64,000 nt of DNA from Azospirillum lipoferum 4B. Lineage in GTDB: Bacteria > Pseudomonadota > Alphaproteobacteria > Azospirillales > Azospirillaceae. The translations under genes and the position numbers were made by a program. Under the pieces are notes generated by a model. That model searched no databases, was not told the origin of the DNA, and was given only the letters and a program-made list of their open reading frames with translations. The DNA lies in NCBI RefSeq assembly GCF_000283655.1, contig NC_016622.1:1-64000 (forward strand). Direction: 5' to 3'. This document shows positions 43,062 through 51,828 of this stretch, in pieces (the stretch's first letter is position 1; every line of letters begins with the position of its first letter).

Positions 43062-43856
43062 ATGCGCATCGCGACCTGGAACATCAATTCGGTCCGCATG
43101 CGTCTGGACCTCCTCTTCCGCCTGATCGAGGAGGAGCGGCCGGACGTGATCTGCCTGCAGGAAACCAAGGTGGTGGACGCCGATTTCCCGCTCGGCCCCC
43201 TGGTGGAGCGCGGCTATGTCCACGCCCACATCCACGGGATGAAGGGCTACAACGGCGTCGCCATCCTGTCGCGCCTGCCCTTCTCTTCGCACGATGTCCA
43301 GCATTGGTGCGGCAAGCAGGACTGCCGCCACGCGCTCGCCCATCTGCCGGGCGGGATCGAGCTGCACTGCGTCTACATCCCCGCCGGCGGCGACATCCCC
43401 GACCCGGCGGTGAACGACAAGTTCGCCCACAAGCTCCAGTTCCTGGACGAGATGACCCACTGGCTGGGCACGGAGCGGACGCCCGACCGTCCGATGGTGC
43501 TGGTCGGCGACCTGAATATCGCGCCGCTGGAACAGGATGTCTGGAGCCATCGGGAATTGCTGACGGTGGTCTCCCACACGCCGATCGAGGTGGAAAAGCT
43601 GGCGGCAATGCAGGCCTCGGCCGGCTGGATCGACGCCATGCGCCGCTTCGTGCCGCCGGAGGAGAAGCTCTACACCTGGTGGAGCTATCGGGCGAAGGAC
43701 TGGGCTGCCTCCAACCGCGGCCGGCGGCTGGACCACATCTGGGTGACGCCGCCGCTGGAAGGCGCGTTGCAGGGCATTAAGGTGTTGCGTGACGCCCGCG
43801 GCTGGGAACCGAAGCCTTCGGACCATGTGCCGGTGATCGTCGATCTGAACGTCTGA
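43062..43856 (+). CDS. xthA: Exodeoxyribonuclease III (AP endonuclease)
   Basis: A 264-residue member of the exonuclease-endonuclease-phosphatase family that cuts DNA 5' of abasic sites and removes 3' blocks in base excision repair. Motifs: ATWNINSVRMRLD, CLQETKV with catalytic E34, VLVGDLNIAP, RRLDHIWVTPP and SDHVPVIVDL. It is probably transcribed with the FAH-family gene ten bases upstream. Confidence 0.95.
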   Translation: MRIATWNINSVRMRLDLLFRLIEEERPDVICLQETKVVDADFPLGPLVERGYVHAHIHGMKGYNGVAILSRLPFSSHDVQHWCGKQDCRHALAHLPGGIELHCVYIPAGGDIPDPAVNDKFAHKLQFLDEMTHWLGTERTPDRPMVLVGDLNIAPLEQDVWSHRELLTVVSHTPIEVEKLAAMQASAGWIDAMRRFVPPEEKLYTWWSYRAKDWAASNRGRRLDHIWVTPPLEGALQGIKVLRDARGWEPKPSDHVPVIVDLNV

Positions 43857-43895
43857 TCGATGGGGAAGGGGGGCCGTCGCCGCGGCCCCCTTCCT

Positions 43896-44477
43896 CTATT
43901 CCAGCAGCCCGATATTCATCCGCAGGACCGACGGCGTGCCGTCCTCCGCCAGCCGGAACAGGTGGGCGCAGCCGTTGCGCAACTCCTCCGCCGGGTCGTC
44001 GCGCATGTTCCAGCCGGTGGCGAGCGCATAGAGGGCGCGCAGGATGCCGTTGTGGGCGACGGCGCCGGTCGGGCGTCCGTCGGCGGCAAGGTCGGCGAGC
44101 CAGCTGCGCAGGCGGGCCAGCACCTCGCGCGGGCTTTCGCCGCCGGGGGCCTTGTAGTCCAGGCCCAGCCGGTCGTGGCGGGCGGGCATGCGGCCGTCGG
44201 CGCGCAGATCCTCGGTGCGCAGACCCTCCCACTCGCCCCAATCCATTTCGACGATCCGCGGTTCCGGCGTGGGGTCGAGGCCGAGCAGCAGCGCGGTTTC
44301 CCAGGCGCGGCGCTTCGGGCTGGCGACCCAGCGCAAACCGGCCGACTCGGGCGGCAGGCGATAGCGGGCGACCCGCGCGCGGCCGGCGTCGGACAGCGGC
44401 TCGTCGATGCTGCCCTGGATGCGCCCTTCGGCGTTCCAGGCGGTCGGGCCGTGGCGGAGAATCAGCAGGGTGGTCAT
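43896..44477 (-). CDS. Histidine phosphatase (phosphoglycerate mutase-like)
   Basis: A 193-residue branch-1 histidine phosphatase. The catalytic motif is LILRHGPTAWN (R8, H9, G10), the acid is in EMDWGEWEGLRTEDLR, and the second His is in GAVAHNGILRALYAL. The size and sequence suit a small-molecule phosphatase such as a CobC/GpmB-like enzyme rather than glycolytic mutase. It is convergent with xthA. Confidence 0.9.
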   Translation of the reverse strand: MTTLLILRHGPTAWNAEGRIQGSIDEPLSDAGRARVARYRLPPESAGLRWVASPKRRAWETALLLGLDPTPEPRIVEMDWGEWEGLRTEDLRADGRMPARHDRLGLDYKAPGGESPREVLARLRSWLADLAADGRPTGAVAHNGILRALYALATGWNMRDDPAEELRNGCAHLFRLAEDGTPSVLRMNIGLLE

Positions 44478-44517
44478 GACGATAGCGGGACGCCTCTGGG
44501 AAAGGATCGCCCGCAGT

Positions 44518-45351
44518 TTAGCGCTTCGCCGGCTTCTGCACCGGCATTTCCTTCACCTGGGCCAGGACCACGCGGACGCGCGCCAGATCGGGAGGAGGCG
44601 CCTTGGCGCCAGGAGCGGCCGGCGACTTGCCAGGAGCCTTGATCGGCTTCGATCCCGCATCGGCCACCTGCACGCGCGCCTTCGCGTTGCCGGCCTTCTG
44701 GGCGAGTGCCAGCGCCTGGGATTGGGCCTTGGCACGGGCACGGGCCTGCGCCTCCAGGATCTGCGGAGCGCGCGGTTCGCCGGTCTTCGGCGTCCAGGTG
44801 CGGAAGGGGCCGGTGTCGACATGGACATGGCCGGTGTGGGCGTACATCGCATAGCCGCCGCGCTGCATCGCCGCCGCCTCTTCCGCCAGCCGGGCCGGGG
44901 GTACGCCGGCGATGGAGAAGTCCGCCGCCTGTCCGCGCAGGTGGTAGGAATTCTCGGCGACGTTCGGGTTGCTGCGGGAGAGGCTGGCGTTGGTGGCGCT
45001 CGACCGGTAGCCCGAGGTGATGCGGATCGGCGACTCGGGCGCTGCGCCGACGCGCTGGCGCAGTTCCACCAGCATGTCGATCAGCGACGGGTCGATCGGG
45101 ATCGTCTCGTCGCTGCGGCGGTCGCGGAACAGGACGGAGATCTCGCGCATCGCCGCCGGGTCATAGCCGTCGCCGGGACGCCAGTAGGTGACGGCCACCG
45201 TCTCGCCGCTGCCGGGATGGTGCAGGACCACGCTGCGCGGTGCGCCGTCCAGCTTGGCGCTTTCAAGCGACGGTGCGGTGGCGCAGCCGCCAAGCTGCGT
45301 CGCGACGGTCAGGACGGCAAGCATACCAAAGGCACGACCGGTCATGCGCAT
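44518..45351 (-). CDS. Lipoprotein with DUF882/peptidase M15-like domain
   Basis: 277 residues. A lipoprotein signal ends in LGGC with C23 as the lipidation site. The central domain (about 40-190) shows RITSGYRSSATNASL, YHLRGQAADFSI (H-x6-D) and GHVHVDTG, the zinc-binding pattern of M15 carboxypeptidases and DUF882/YcbK proteins that act on peptidoglycan. A Lys/Ala/Pro-rich tail follows. The start is placed at ATG 45351 (MRMTG) with GGGGGAAAA upstream; a longer frame to 45528 lacks a signal. Confidence 0.85.
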   Translation of the reverse strand: MRMTGRAFGMLAVLTVATQLGGCATAPSLESAKLDGAPRSVVLHHPGSGETVAVTYWRPGDGYDPAAMREISVLFRDRRSDETIPIDPSLIDMLVELRQRVGAAPESPIRITSGYRSSATNASLSRSNPNVAENSYHLRGQAADFSIAGVPPARLAEEAAAMQRGGYAMYAHTGHVHVDTGPFRTWTPKTGEPRAPQILEAQARARAKAQSQALALAQKAGNAKARVQVADAGSKPIKAPGKSPAAPGAKAPPPDLARVRVVLAQVKEMPVQKPAKR

Positions 45352-45546
45352 CGCTTTTCCCCCAAGCTTTGCACGCCCCAACGATCCCCGCCCGCCCCAA
45401 TCGTGGCGGGGTTGCAGGTCCGATCTAATACCAAGAATGTCACACGAGGCCAGTGTGACAAAGCAACCTGTGGCGCAATCGACACGCACAAGAGTTTTCG
45501 AGGGGGAGAAAAAATTTCCGAGATTCAACCTGGACGGAGGGGCGTC

Positions 45547-46434
45547 CTACAGGGACAGCTCCATCCCCTCGCGGGCCACCAGCGATCCGGGGCGCATTGC
45601 TTCCGCCTCCGCCGCGATGGCGTCCAGCTCGTCGTCGGTGCGGGCAGGGTCGTGGTGGAAGATCACCGCGCGGCCGACGTCGGCGGCCTCGGCCAACCGC
45701 AGGCACTCCTGCCAGGTCGAATGGCCCCAGCCGACGCGTGCCGGATATTCGGCGTCGGTGTAGGTGCTGTCATACACCATCAGGTCGGCACCCCGCAGCA
45801 GGTCGAGGATCACCGGGTCGCGTCCCACGGCCGGATGTTCGGTGTCGGTCAGGACGCACAGGCTGTGGCCGCCATGTTCCACCCGATAGCCGGTGGCGCC
45901 GTCGGGATGGTTCAGCGCGCAGGTGCGCACCACCACGCCCGGCGCCGGTTCCAGCGTCTGGCCGGCCTGGAAGTCGCGGAACTGGCAATCGGCGCGGAAG
46001 ATCTCCACCGGCACCGGAAACAGCGGCGCCGTCATCATGTCCGACAGCACGGTGCGGAAGGGCCGTTCCGGCGGCAGATGCCCGGCCCACAGCCGCAGCC
46101 GGCTGCCCGGATCGAAGGCGGGGGCGAAGAAGGGCAGGCCGCAGATGTGGTCGAGATGGCTGTGGGTCAGCAGCAGGTCGATGTCCACCGGCCCGCCGCC
46201 CCTGGCCAGCGATTCGCCGAGCGGGCGGATGCCGGTGCCGCAGTCGAAGACGATGTGGGCGCCGCCGCAGCGGACCTCGATGCAGGCGGTGTTGCCGCCA
46301 TAGCGGATGGTTGTCGGCCCGGGCGACGCGATGCTGCCGCGCACGCCCCAGAAGCGGACGGTGAAGGGGGACGTGCCGCCGGCCTCTTCCGGAGCGGGCG
46401 GGGGAGCGGAATCGATCGTATTGCTGACGGTCAT
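45547..46434 (-). CDS. Metallo-beta-lactamase-fold hydrolase
   Basis: 295 residues. FTVRFWGVRGSIASPGP and RYGGNTACIEVR open the fold, the metal motif is LTHSHLDHICG, and CVLTDTEH supplies further ligands. VIFHHDPARTDDELD is seen near the end. This group includes phosphodiesterases and PhnP-like enzymes; the substrate is not determined. The start is ATG 46434. The upstream gene is divergent. Confidence 0.88.
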   Translation of the reverse strand: MTVSNTIDSAPPPAPEEAGGTSPFTVRFWGVRGSIASPGPTTIRYGGNTACIEVRCGGAHIVFDCGTGIRPLGESLARGGGPVDIDLLLTHSHLDHICGLPFFAPAFDPGSRLRLWAGHLPPERPFRTVLSDMMTAPLFPVPVEIFRADCQFRDFQAGQTLEPAPGVVVRTCALNHPDGATGYRVEHGGHSLCVLTDTEHPAVGRDPVILDLLRGADLMVYDSTYTDAEYPARVGWGHSTWQECLRLAEAADVGRAVIFHHDPARTDDELDAIAAEAEAMRPGSLVAREGMELSL

Positions 46435-46695
46435 GACGGCGCCATGGTGGCGGTCCCGCTGGCCCAAGTCTAGCGAATCTCTTACCCCCGTCTCTCTTCC
46501 GGGGCTTCCCCTTCCGGGCGGGATGTTGGATGGTGGCGCGCCTTTCGAACGGGCGGGCCGCGAGTCGCCGACCCACGAAGGGCACCTGTCCAAACCCATA
46601 AGATGTGGTAGGTTGGGGCTCGTCGCGCATTGCGCGGCATGACCTACCAGGGTCCCCGCGCGGGTGGGGACCGGCTCCGGCGGAACCCGACGCGG

Positions 46696-47478
46696 ATGGA
46701 TCCTGACAAGCTCGCCAAAGTCCTCGCCATGGCCGAGTCGGAGCATCAGGGCGAGGCGCTGTCCGCGCTGCGCGCCGCCCGGATCATGCTGTCGCGCGCC
46801 GGCCTGTCCTTCCGCGACCTTGCGGAGCGGGCACGAACGCCGGTGCCTCCCCCGGCCGCGGAACCGCCTCCCGCCGTCGAGCCGGCCGGTGCGCCGGCCC
46901 CGCCGCCGCCGCCGGACGAGCTTGTCCGCGGCCTGCGCCGGCAGGTGAAGGATCTGGAACTGGAACTCGCCACCCTGCGCCGCCAGCTCGACAAGGCGTC
47001 GGGCGATGCCGACCGCCAGCGCGAGGAGGCCGACCGCTGGCGCACCTTGGCGCGCGAGACGGCGGAAAAGCTGTGGGACATGGGCAAGGCGCTGGAGCGC
47101 AAGCACTCCCGCCACGCCGACACCGACAAGCGGCGCGCCGTGCTGGAACTGCTGCAGGACCCCGGCAGCGCCCTGCTGTCGGACCGCGAGATCGCGCGCC
47201 GCGTCGGCGTGTCGCCGCATGACGTCAGCCACTGGCGCCGGCGGATGGCGATTGTCGGGCGCAAGCTGCGGCTCCTGCCGGTGGTGCCGCGCGGCCGGGG
47301 GCTGTGGGGCGGGCCGTCCGCCATCGGCCTGGGTGCCGCGCGGCTGGGCCGGCATCCGTCGGGCGAGCGCGAACGCCAGCGCTGGCTGGGCTTCGCCGGC
47401 GAGGTCACCATTGCCGAACGCGGAAGCCGGCGGGGACTGGCCCCTTGCGGGCGGCCCACTTACGGGCGGTCCACGTGA
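46696..47478 (+). CDS. DUF2786-like protein with coiled coil and helix-turn-helix
   Basis: 260 residues. The N-terminal DKLAKVLAMAESEHQGEALSALRAARIML segment resembles DUF2786. A Pro-rich linker (about 45-75) leads to a coiled coil (about 78-150), and residues about 160-200 (LLSDREIARRVGVSPHDVSHWRRRM) form a helix-turn-helix. It is probably a DNA-binding protein. The start is uncertain between ATG 46639 and ATG 46696; 46696 places the conserved segment at the N-terminus. Function unknown. Confidence 0.72.
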   Translation: MDPDKLAKVLAMAESEHQGEALSALRAARIMLSRAGLSFRDLAERARTPVPPPAAEPPPAVEPAGAPAPPPPPDELVRGLRRQVKDLELELATLRRQLDKASGDADRQREEADRWRTLARETAEKLWDMGKALERKHSRHADTDKRRAVLELLQDPGSALLSDREIARRVGVSPHDVSHWRRRMAIVGRKLRLLPVVPRGRGLWGGPSAIGLGAARLGRHPSGERERQRWLGFAGEVTIAERGSRRGLAPCGRPTYGRST

Positions 47479-47521
47479 AGGTGGTTTTGAACGTCGGCAG
47501 GCCGGTCGCGCAATCGGGCGT

Positions 47522-48247
47522 TTACGGCACCAGCCGGTAACCGCCGGGCTCCGTCACCAGGATGCGGGCGTTGGACGGATCGGCCTCGATCTTCTGCCGC
47601 AGGCGGTAGACGTGGGTCTCCAGCGTGTGGGTGGTGACCGCGGCGTTGTAGCCCCAGACCTCTCCCAGCAGGGTTTCGCGACTCACCACCAGATCGCCGG
47701 CCCGGTACAGGTATTTCAGGATCGCCGTTTCCTTTTCAGTCAGGCGGATCTTCCTGTTGGCGGTCTCGTCCAGCAGCAGCTTGGCGCCAGGGCGGAAGCT
47801 GTAGGGGCCGATGGCGAAGACGGCGTCCTCCGTCTGCTCGAACTGGCGCAGCTGGGCACGCAGCCGGGCGATCAGCACCCCCAGGCGGAAGGGCTTGGTC
47901 ACATAATCGTTGGCGCCGGATTCCAGCCCCAGGATGGTGTCGGCATCGCTGGCCGATGCGGTCAGCATGATGATGGGGCAGCGCACGCCTTCGCGCCGCA
48001 GCAGCTTGCAGACATCGCGCCCGTCCATGTCCGGCAGCCCGACGTCGAGCAGGATGGCGGAAAAACCGGCCCCCGCGGCTCCGGCCGCAGCCCCTGCCAT
48101 GGCCCCCGCCCGGACCGCGGACAATGCCCCGGCGCCGTCGCCGGCCTCCTCGGTCTCGAACTCCTCCAGCAGCCGCAGCTGCTCCGCCAGCGACTGGCGC
48201 AGGGCGGTGTCGTCATCGACCAGGAGGATGCGCTTTGCAGGGATCAT
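47522..48247 (-). CDS. OmpR-family response regulator, orphan
   Basis: 241 residues. The receiver domain (about 7-145) has DDD near 11-13 and phospho-acceptor D68 in ILLDVGLPDMDG. Before that strand there is an extra Ala/Gly-rich segment, RAGAMAGAAAGAAGAG (about 47-61), not usual in receivers. The winged helix contains EVWGYNAAVTTHTLETHVYRLRQKIE. No histidine kinase is adjacent. The start is ATG 48247. Targets unknown. Confidence 0.92.
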   Translation of the reverse strand: MIPAKRILLVDDDTALRQSLAEQLRLLEEFETEEAGDGAGALSAVRAGAMAGAAAGAAGAGFSAILLDVGLPDMDGRDVCKLLRREGVRCPIIMLTASASDADTILGLESGANDYVTKPFRLGVLIARLRAQLRQFEQTEDAVFAIGPYSFRPGAKLLLDETANRKIRLTEKETAILKYLYRAGDLVVSRETLLGEVWGYNAAVTTHTLETHVYRLRQKIEADPSNARILVTEPGGYRLVP

Positions 48248-48390
48248 GGGGCGTGCGGCACGAAAGCGGGAAGCGGGCGCCACCGGACGGCAAGGCCGGG
48301 GCCGCGCCTTAGTAGCATGGCGGCGGTGGATTGTCGTGGTGGCTTGTGGGCGGGGCAAAAGGGCAGGGCGGAACGCGGCCGGACAACCCC

Positions 48391-48921
48391 TTACAGCGCG
48401 GCCAGCACCGCCATCAGCGCCGCGGCACCGCCGCCGTCCGCGGCGGCGCGCACCACACGGTCGGGCTGAACCCCCAGCGCCCGCACCGCGGCGGCGGTAT
48501 CGTCGTCCGGCACCACGACCCGGCGCATCAGGGACAGCGCCCCCTGTTCCAGGTTGCGGTGAACCGCGGCCTCGTCGGCGGTCAACGCCGGATCGGCCCA
48601 GTGCAGCCGGTCGACCAGCGCGACGAAGCGCAGGCGGCGCTCGTCGGCCGGCAGGCTGGCGGCCAGATTGAACAGGGCGTTGCCGTCCAGCAGGACCGGT
48701 GCGCCATCGGGCAGCCGGGCCAGGGCGATGTCGGCCGCCAGGATCGCCGAGGGATCGACCTGCGGATAGGGGCCGGGCAGGGCGTGAACCGTCATGCCGG
48801 CCCCGGCGTCACGCAGCGCCCCGATCATGCGGCGGCCATAGGCGTCGGCGGGAAGCTCGGCCGGCATCACCGCATGGAGGGCGGCGGGCGGTTCTTGAGA
48901 CGGCGGGGTCTGGATCGTCAC
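48391..48921 (-). CDS. Glycosyltransferase-like N-terminal domain fragment
   Basis: About 176 residues from a GTG at 48921; the start is uncertain because the ribosome binding site is weak. YGRRMIGALRDAGAGMTVHALPGPYPQV and RVVVPDDDTAAAVRALGVQPDRVVRA look like the acceptor half of a GT4 glycosyltransferase, but the donor-binding half is absent, so it may be a truncated gene or a stand-alone domain. It is divergent from ribA. Confidence 0.55.
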   Translation of the reverse strand: MTIQTPPSQEPPAALHAVMPAELPADAYGRRMIGALRDAGAGMTVHALPGPYPQVDPSAILAADIALARLPDGAPVLLDGNALFNLAASLPADERRLRFVALVDRLHWADPALTADEAAVHRNLEQGALSLMRRVVVPDDDTAAAVRALGVQPDRVVRAAADGGGAAALMAVLAAL

Positions 48922-49109
48922 GGGGCAAGGGCTCTGGATGAGGGGACGGTCGGGGCAGGCTAGCGGGATCGTTGCGCCTTCGGCAACGGTGTGGCGCGCG
49001 GGAATCGCTGGACAGGGGCGCGCCACCTGCGCTTTGCTTCGGCCGCCGAACGCACCATGTCCCGTTCTTGCGCCGAAACCGGCGCTCCCGCTACGCAAAG
49101 CCGCTGACG

Positions 49110-50366
49110 ATGCAAGCCGAACACCCGACCGACACCACCACGACGGCCACCCTGTCCGCACCGGCGGCCTCCCCGGCGCCCATCGACGAGGCTGCCGTGC
49201 GCGCCGTCGACCGGGCGCTGGCCGCGTTGCGCCGTGGCGAGGTCGTGGCGATCGAGACCGCCGACGGCACCGTCGGCGCGGCGGTGTCGGTGGAATCGGT
49301 GGCGCTCGACGCGGTGGAACGGCTGAAGGCGCTGACCGGCGGCACGCCGCGGCTGGTGGTTACCCGCCGCCGGGCCGTGGTGCTGGGGCTTGCCTCCGCC
49401 GATGCGGCGCAGCCGGTGAGCGACATCGCCGGCGATCAGGCACCGGGGTCCTCCACCGAAAGCTTCGGCGCCATGGCGCTCGACCGGCCCGGCGGGCTGA
49501 CCGCCGACCAGGCCCACGCGCTGGCCGATCCCGAACAGCACCCCCAGGCGCAGGGCGCGCTGCCTGCCGGATTGACCGTCGCTGACGCCCGTCCCGGCAG
49601 CCGCGAGGCCGCCGCCGTCGATCTCGCCCGTCTGGCCCGCCTGCTTCCCGCCGCCATCACCGCCGACCTGCCGTCTTCCGGCCCCGCGGCCGGCACCAGC
49701 GCCGCCGATTGGGCGGCGGAGCACGACCTGCTGCTGGTGCGTGCGTCGGACGTCGCCGATTACCGCGTCCATGTGGTGCGCACGCTCCGCCGCGTCGCTG
49801 ACGCGCGGGTGCCTCTGGTGGGGTCAGAGAACACGCGGATCTATGCCTTCCGCCCGGCCGACGGCGGGCCGGAGCATCTGGCCATCGTCATCGGCGATCC
49901 CGATCCGGACCAGCCGGTGCTGGCCCGCCTGCATTCCGAATGCTTCACCGGCGACCTGCTGGGATCCCTGCGCTGCGACTGCGGCGACCAGCTGCGCGGC
50001 GCCATCGCCGAGATCGCCCGGCAGGGCAGCGGCGTGCTGCTGTATCTGGCGCAGGAGGGGCGCGGCATTGGGCTGGTCAACAAGCTGCGCGCCTACCGGA
50101 TCCAGGACCGCGGTTTCGACACCGTGGACGCCAACGAGATCCTCGGCTTCGAAGCGGACGAGCGGGTCTATCTGCCGGCGGCGGAGATGCTGCGCCAGCT
50201 GGGCTTCTCCGCCGTGCGGCTGATGACCAACAATCCGGAAAAGCTGCGCCAGCTCGCCCGCTGCGGCATCGCGGTGGTGGAGCGGGTGGCCCATATCTTC
50301 CCCGCCAACGGCCACAACGAAGGCTATCTGCGCACCAAGGCGGAGCGCAGCGGCCACATGTTCTGA
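49110..50366 (+). CDS. ribA: GTP cyclohydrolase II with degenerate RibB-like N-terminal domain
   Basis: 418 residues. The C-terminal GTP cyclohydrolase II domain (about 210-415) opens GTP to start riboflavin synthesis: HSECFTGDLLGSLRCDCGDQL (zinc Cys), EGRGIGLVNKLRAY and LMTNNPEKL are diagnostic. The N-terminal 200 residues align loosely with dihydroxybutanone-phosphate synthase (RRGEVVAIETADG) but lack its catalytic DDE and acidic loops, so they are probably inactive, a form common in alphaproteobacteria. ATG 49110 is used; no FMN riboswitch is seen upstream. Confidence 0.93.
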   Translation: MQAEHPTDTTTTATLSAPAASPAPIDEAAVRAVDRALAALRRGEVVAIETADGTVGAAVSVESVALDAVERLKALTGGTPRLVVTRRRAVVLGLASADAAQPVSDIAGDQAPGSSTESFGAMALDRPGGLTADQAHALADPEQHPQAQGALPAGLTVADARPGSREAAAVDLARLARLLPAAITADLPSSGPAAGTSAADWAAEHDLLLVRASDVADYRVHVVRTLRRVADARVPLVGSENTRIYAFRPADGGPEHLAIVIGDPDPDQPVLARLHSECFTGDLLGSLRCDCGDQLRGAIAEIARQGSGVLLYLAQEGRGIGLVNKLRAYRIQDRGFDTVDANEILGFEADERVYLPAAEMLRQLGFSAVRLMTNNPEKLRQLARCGIAVVERVAHIFPANGHNEGYLRTKAERSGHMF

Positions 50367-50832
50367 GCCATTGGTTCCGAGCCGGAATGGCGGGGCACGA
50401 ATCGCCCCGCCGACCCGGCAGTTCTTGCCGCCATCCGCCATCGCCTCCGCCACTGGGAATCGGATTCCGGGTGCGGACCGCCCCGAACCTCCCGAATCGC
50501 GGGATTCCGGACCGGGAGGGGCAATTGCATTTGAAGTTCGTTCGCACGCGAAGCCCCTCTCCCCTTGCGGGGCGGGATCGGCCAAACGCCAACGGCGTTT
50601 TGCCGACCCGCGGGTGGGGGTGAGGGGTCGCGAATCGTTAATTTCCAACGGTCTGCGACCGGCTGCACCCCTCATCCCAACCCTTCTCCCACAAGGGGAG
50701 AAGGGCTTCCGGCAGCGCAACGCCGTCACTCGAATTCCCAAATGCGATAGCCCTGCCGGACCGGGCGGGATGGATCTGGTTGGCACGGGGATTGCTGTAC
50801 CCTGCGGTGACCACCGAGCCGGGAGACCGCCC
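50367..50832. other. Intergenic region downstream of ribA (466 bases)
   Basis: It contains a palindromic repeat element (50551-50708, separate entry) and an internal hairpin AAACGCC-AAC-GGCGTTT (50584-50600). No convincing gene is seen. The promoter of the next gene should lie after 50710. Confidence 0.5.
50551..50708. repeat. Large imperfect palindromic repeat element
   Basis: Outer arms AAGCCCCTCTCCCCTTG (50551-50567) and CAAGGGGAGAAGGGCTT (50692-50708) are inverted with one mismatch in 17. Between them are CCCCTCATCC/GGGTGAGGGG-like inner arms and a small hairpin at 50584-50600. It resembles the other GC-rich intergenic repeats of the window. Confidence 0.7.
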
Positions 50833-51828
50833 ATGGCCATCGACGCCACCACCATCGACAGCAGCGCCGTCCATCGTCCGGCGCCGCGCGAAAAGGCGTC
50901 GCCGGTCATCGACGGCGGCCACAATGGCGGGTCGGTCGAAATCCAGGGCGACATGTCCTTCTGGGACTTCCTGGACATCATCAACCCGTTGCAGCACATC
51001 CCGATCGTCAGCACCGTCTATCGCGAGATCACCGGCGACACCATCCAGCCGTCCATGCGGGTCATGGGCGACATCCTGTATGGCGGCGTCATCGGCGGCA
51101 TGGCGTCCATCGCCAACGCGGTGATCGAACAATCGACGGGCAAGGACGTCGGGGACACGGTCATGGCCTCGCTCGGCTTTGGGGGCGGTGACCATCCCGC
51201 CACCCCCACGGCCGTCGCGGACGCCTCGGGGGGGCCGGCCAAATCCGGCTCCCCCGCGGATCCGTCCGGTAAGCAGCCGTCCAAGGCCGCGGTGGGAGCA
51301 CCGCCCGCAGGCGGTCTCGCCGCGGCACTGGCGGCGGCCAGCCCGCCCGCTCCATCGGCCGCTTCCGTTGCGAACTCCCCCATGGCGACCGGTCAGCCGG
51401 TCAGGCTCTCCGCTCCGGGCCCCGCTCCTGCGTCCGCCCCTGCCGCCGAGGCCTCGCCTGCGCTGGCGGCGCAGCTGGCGGGCGGCGGTGCGGTGCCGCA
51501 TCCCAGCAAGATGCCGGCGCGCGATACGCCGCTCGCCAGTTCGGCCCTGGCCAAGCACAGCGTGCCCCGCAACGCCGCCCCGGTCCCCGGGTCGGTCATG
51601 GCCGCCGCGCGCGCCGCCGGTGCCGCTTCCGCCACTTCCAATCAGGCTGCGCCCGCCCAGCCCGCTACCGCCCAGCCCGCCAACGCCGCGCCGGGCGATG
51701 CCGCCGCTGGGCCGGCGCCGGTTCCGCCGGACATGCTGTCGGAAACGATGATGCGCAATCTGGCGAAGTATGAGCAGTCGCGCAAAGCGGCCCAGGGCGC
51801 CGCCAGCACCACGCGGGTATCGGGATGA
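50833..51828 (+). CDS. Hypothetical Ala/Pro-rich protein with conserved N-terminal domain
   Basis: 331 residues, no named family. The N-terminal 120 residues look globular: DMSFWDFLDIINPLQHIPIV, TVYREITGDTIQPSMRVMGD, then a Gly-rich hydrophobic segment GGVIGGMASIANAVIE. The rest is a long Ala/Pro/Ser linker ending MLSETMMRNLAKYEQSRKAA. No signal peptide is seen. ATG 50833 follows GGGAGACC. Its stop overlaps the L,D-transpeptidase start (ATGA), so the two are co-expressed. Confidence 0.7.
   Translation: MAIDATTIDSSAVHRPAPREKASPVIDGGHNGGSVEIQGDMSFWDFLDIINPLQHIPIVSTVYREITGDTIQPSMRVMGDILYGGVIGGMASIANAVIEQSTGKDVGDTVMASLGFGGGDHPATPTAVADASGGPAKSGSPADPSGKQPSKAAVGAPPAGGLAAALAAASPPAPSAASVANSPMATGQPVRLSAPGPAPASAPAAEASPALAAQLAGGGAVPHPSKMPARDTPLASSALAKHSVPRNAAPVPGSVMAAARAAGAASATSNQAAPAQPATAQPANAAPGDAAAGPAPVPPDMLSETMMRNLAKYEQSRKAAQGAASTTRVSG

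Noticed and set aside
48922-49109. FMN riboswitch upstream of ribA
   Set aside because: The RFN element's conserved blocks are not visible in this short gap.
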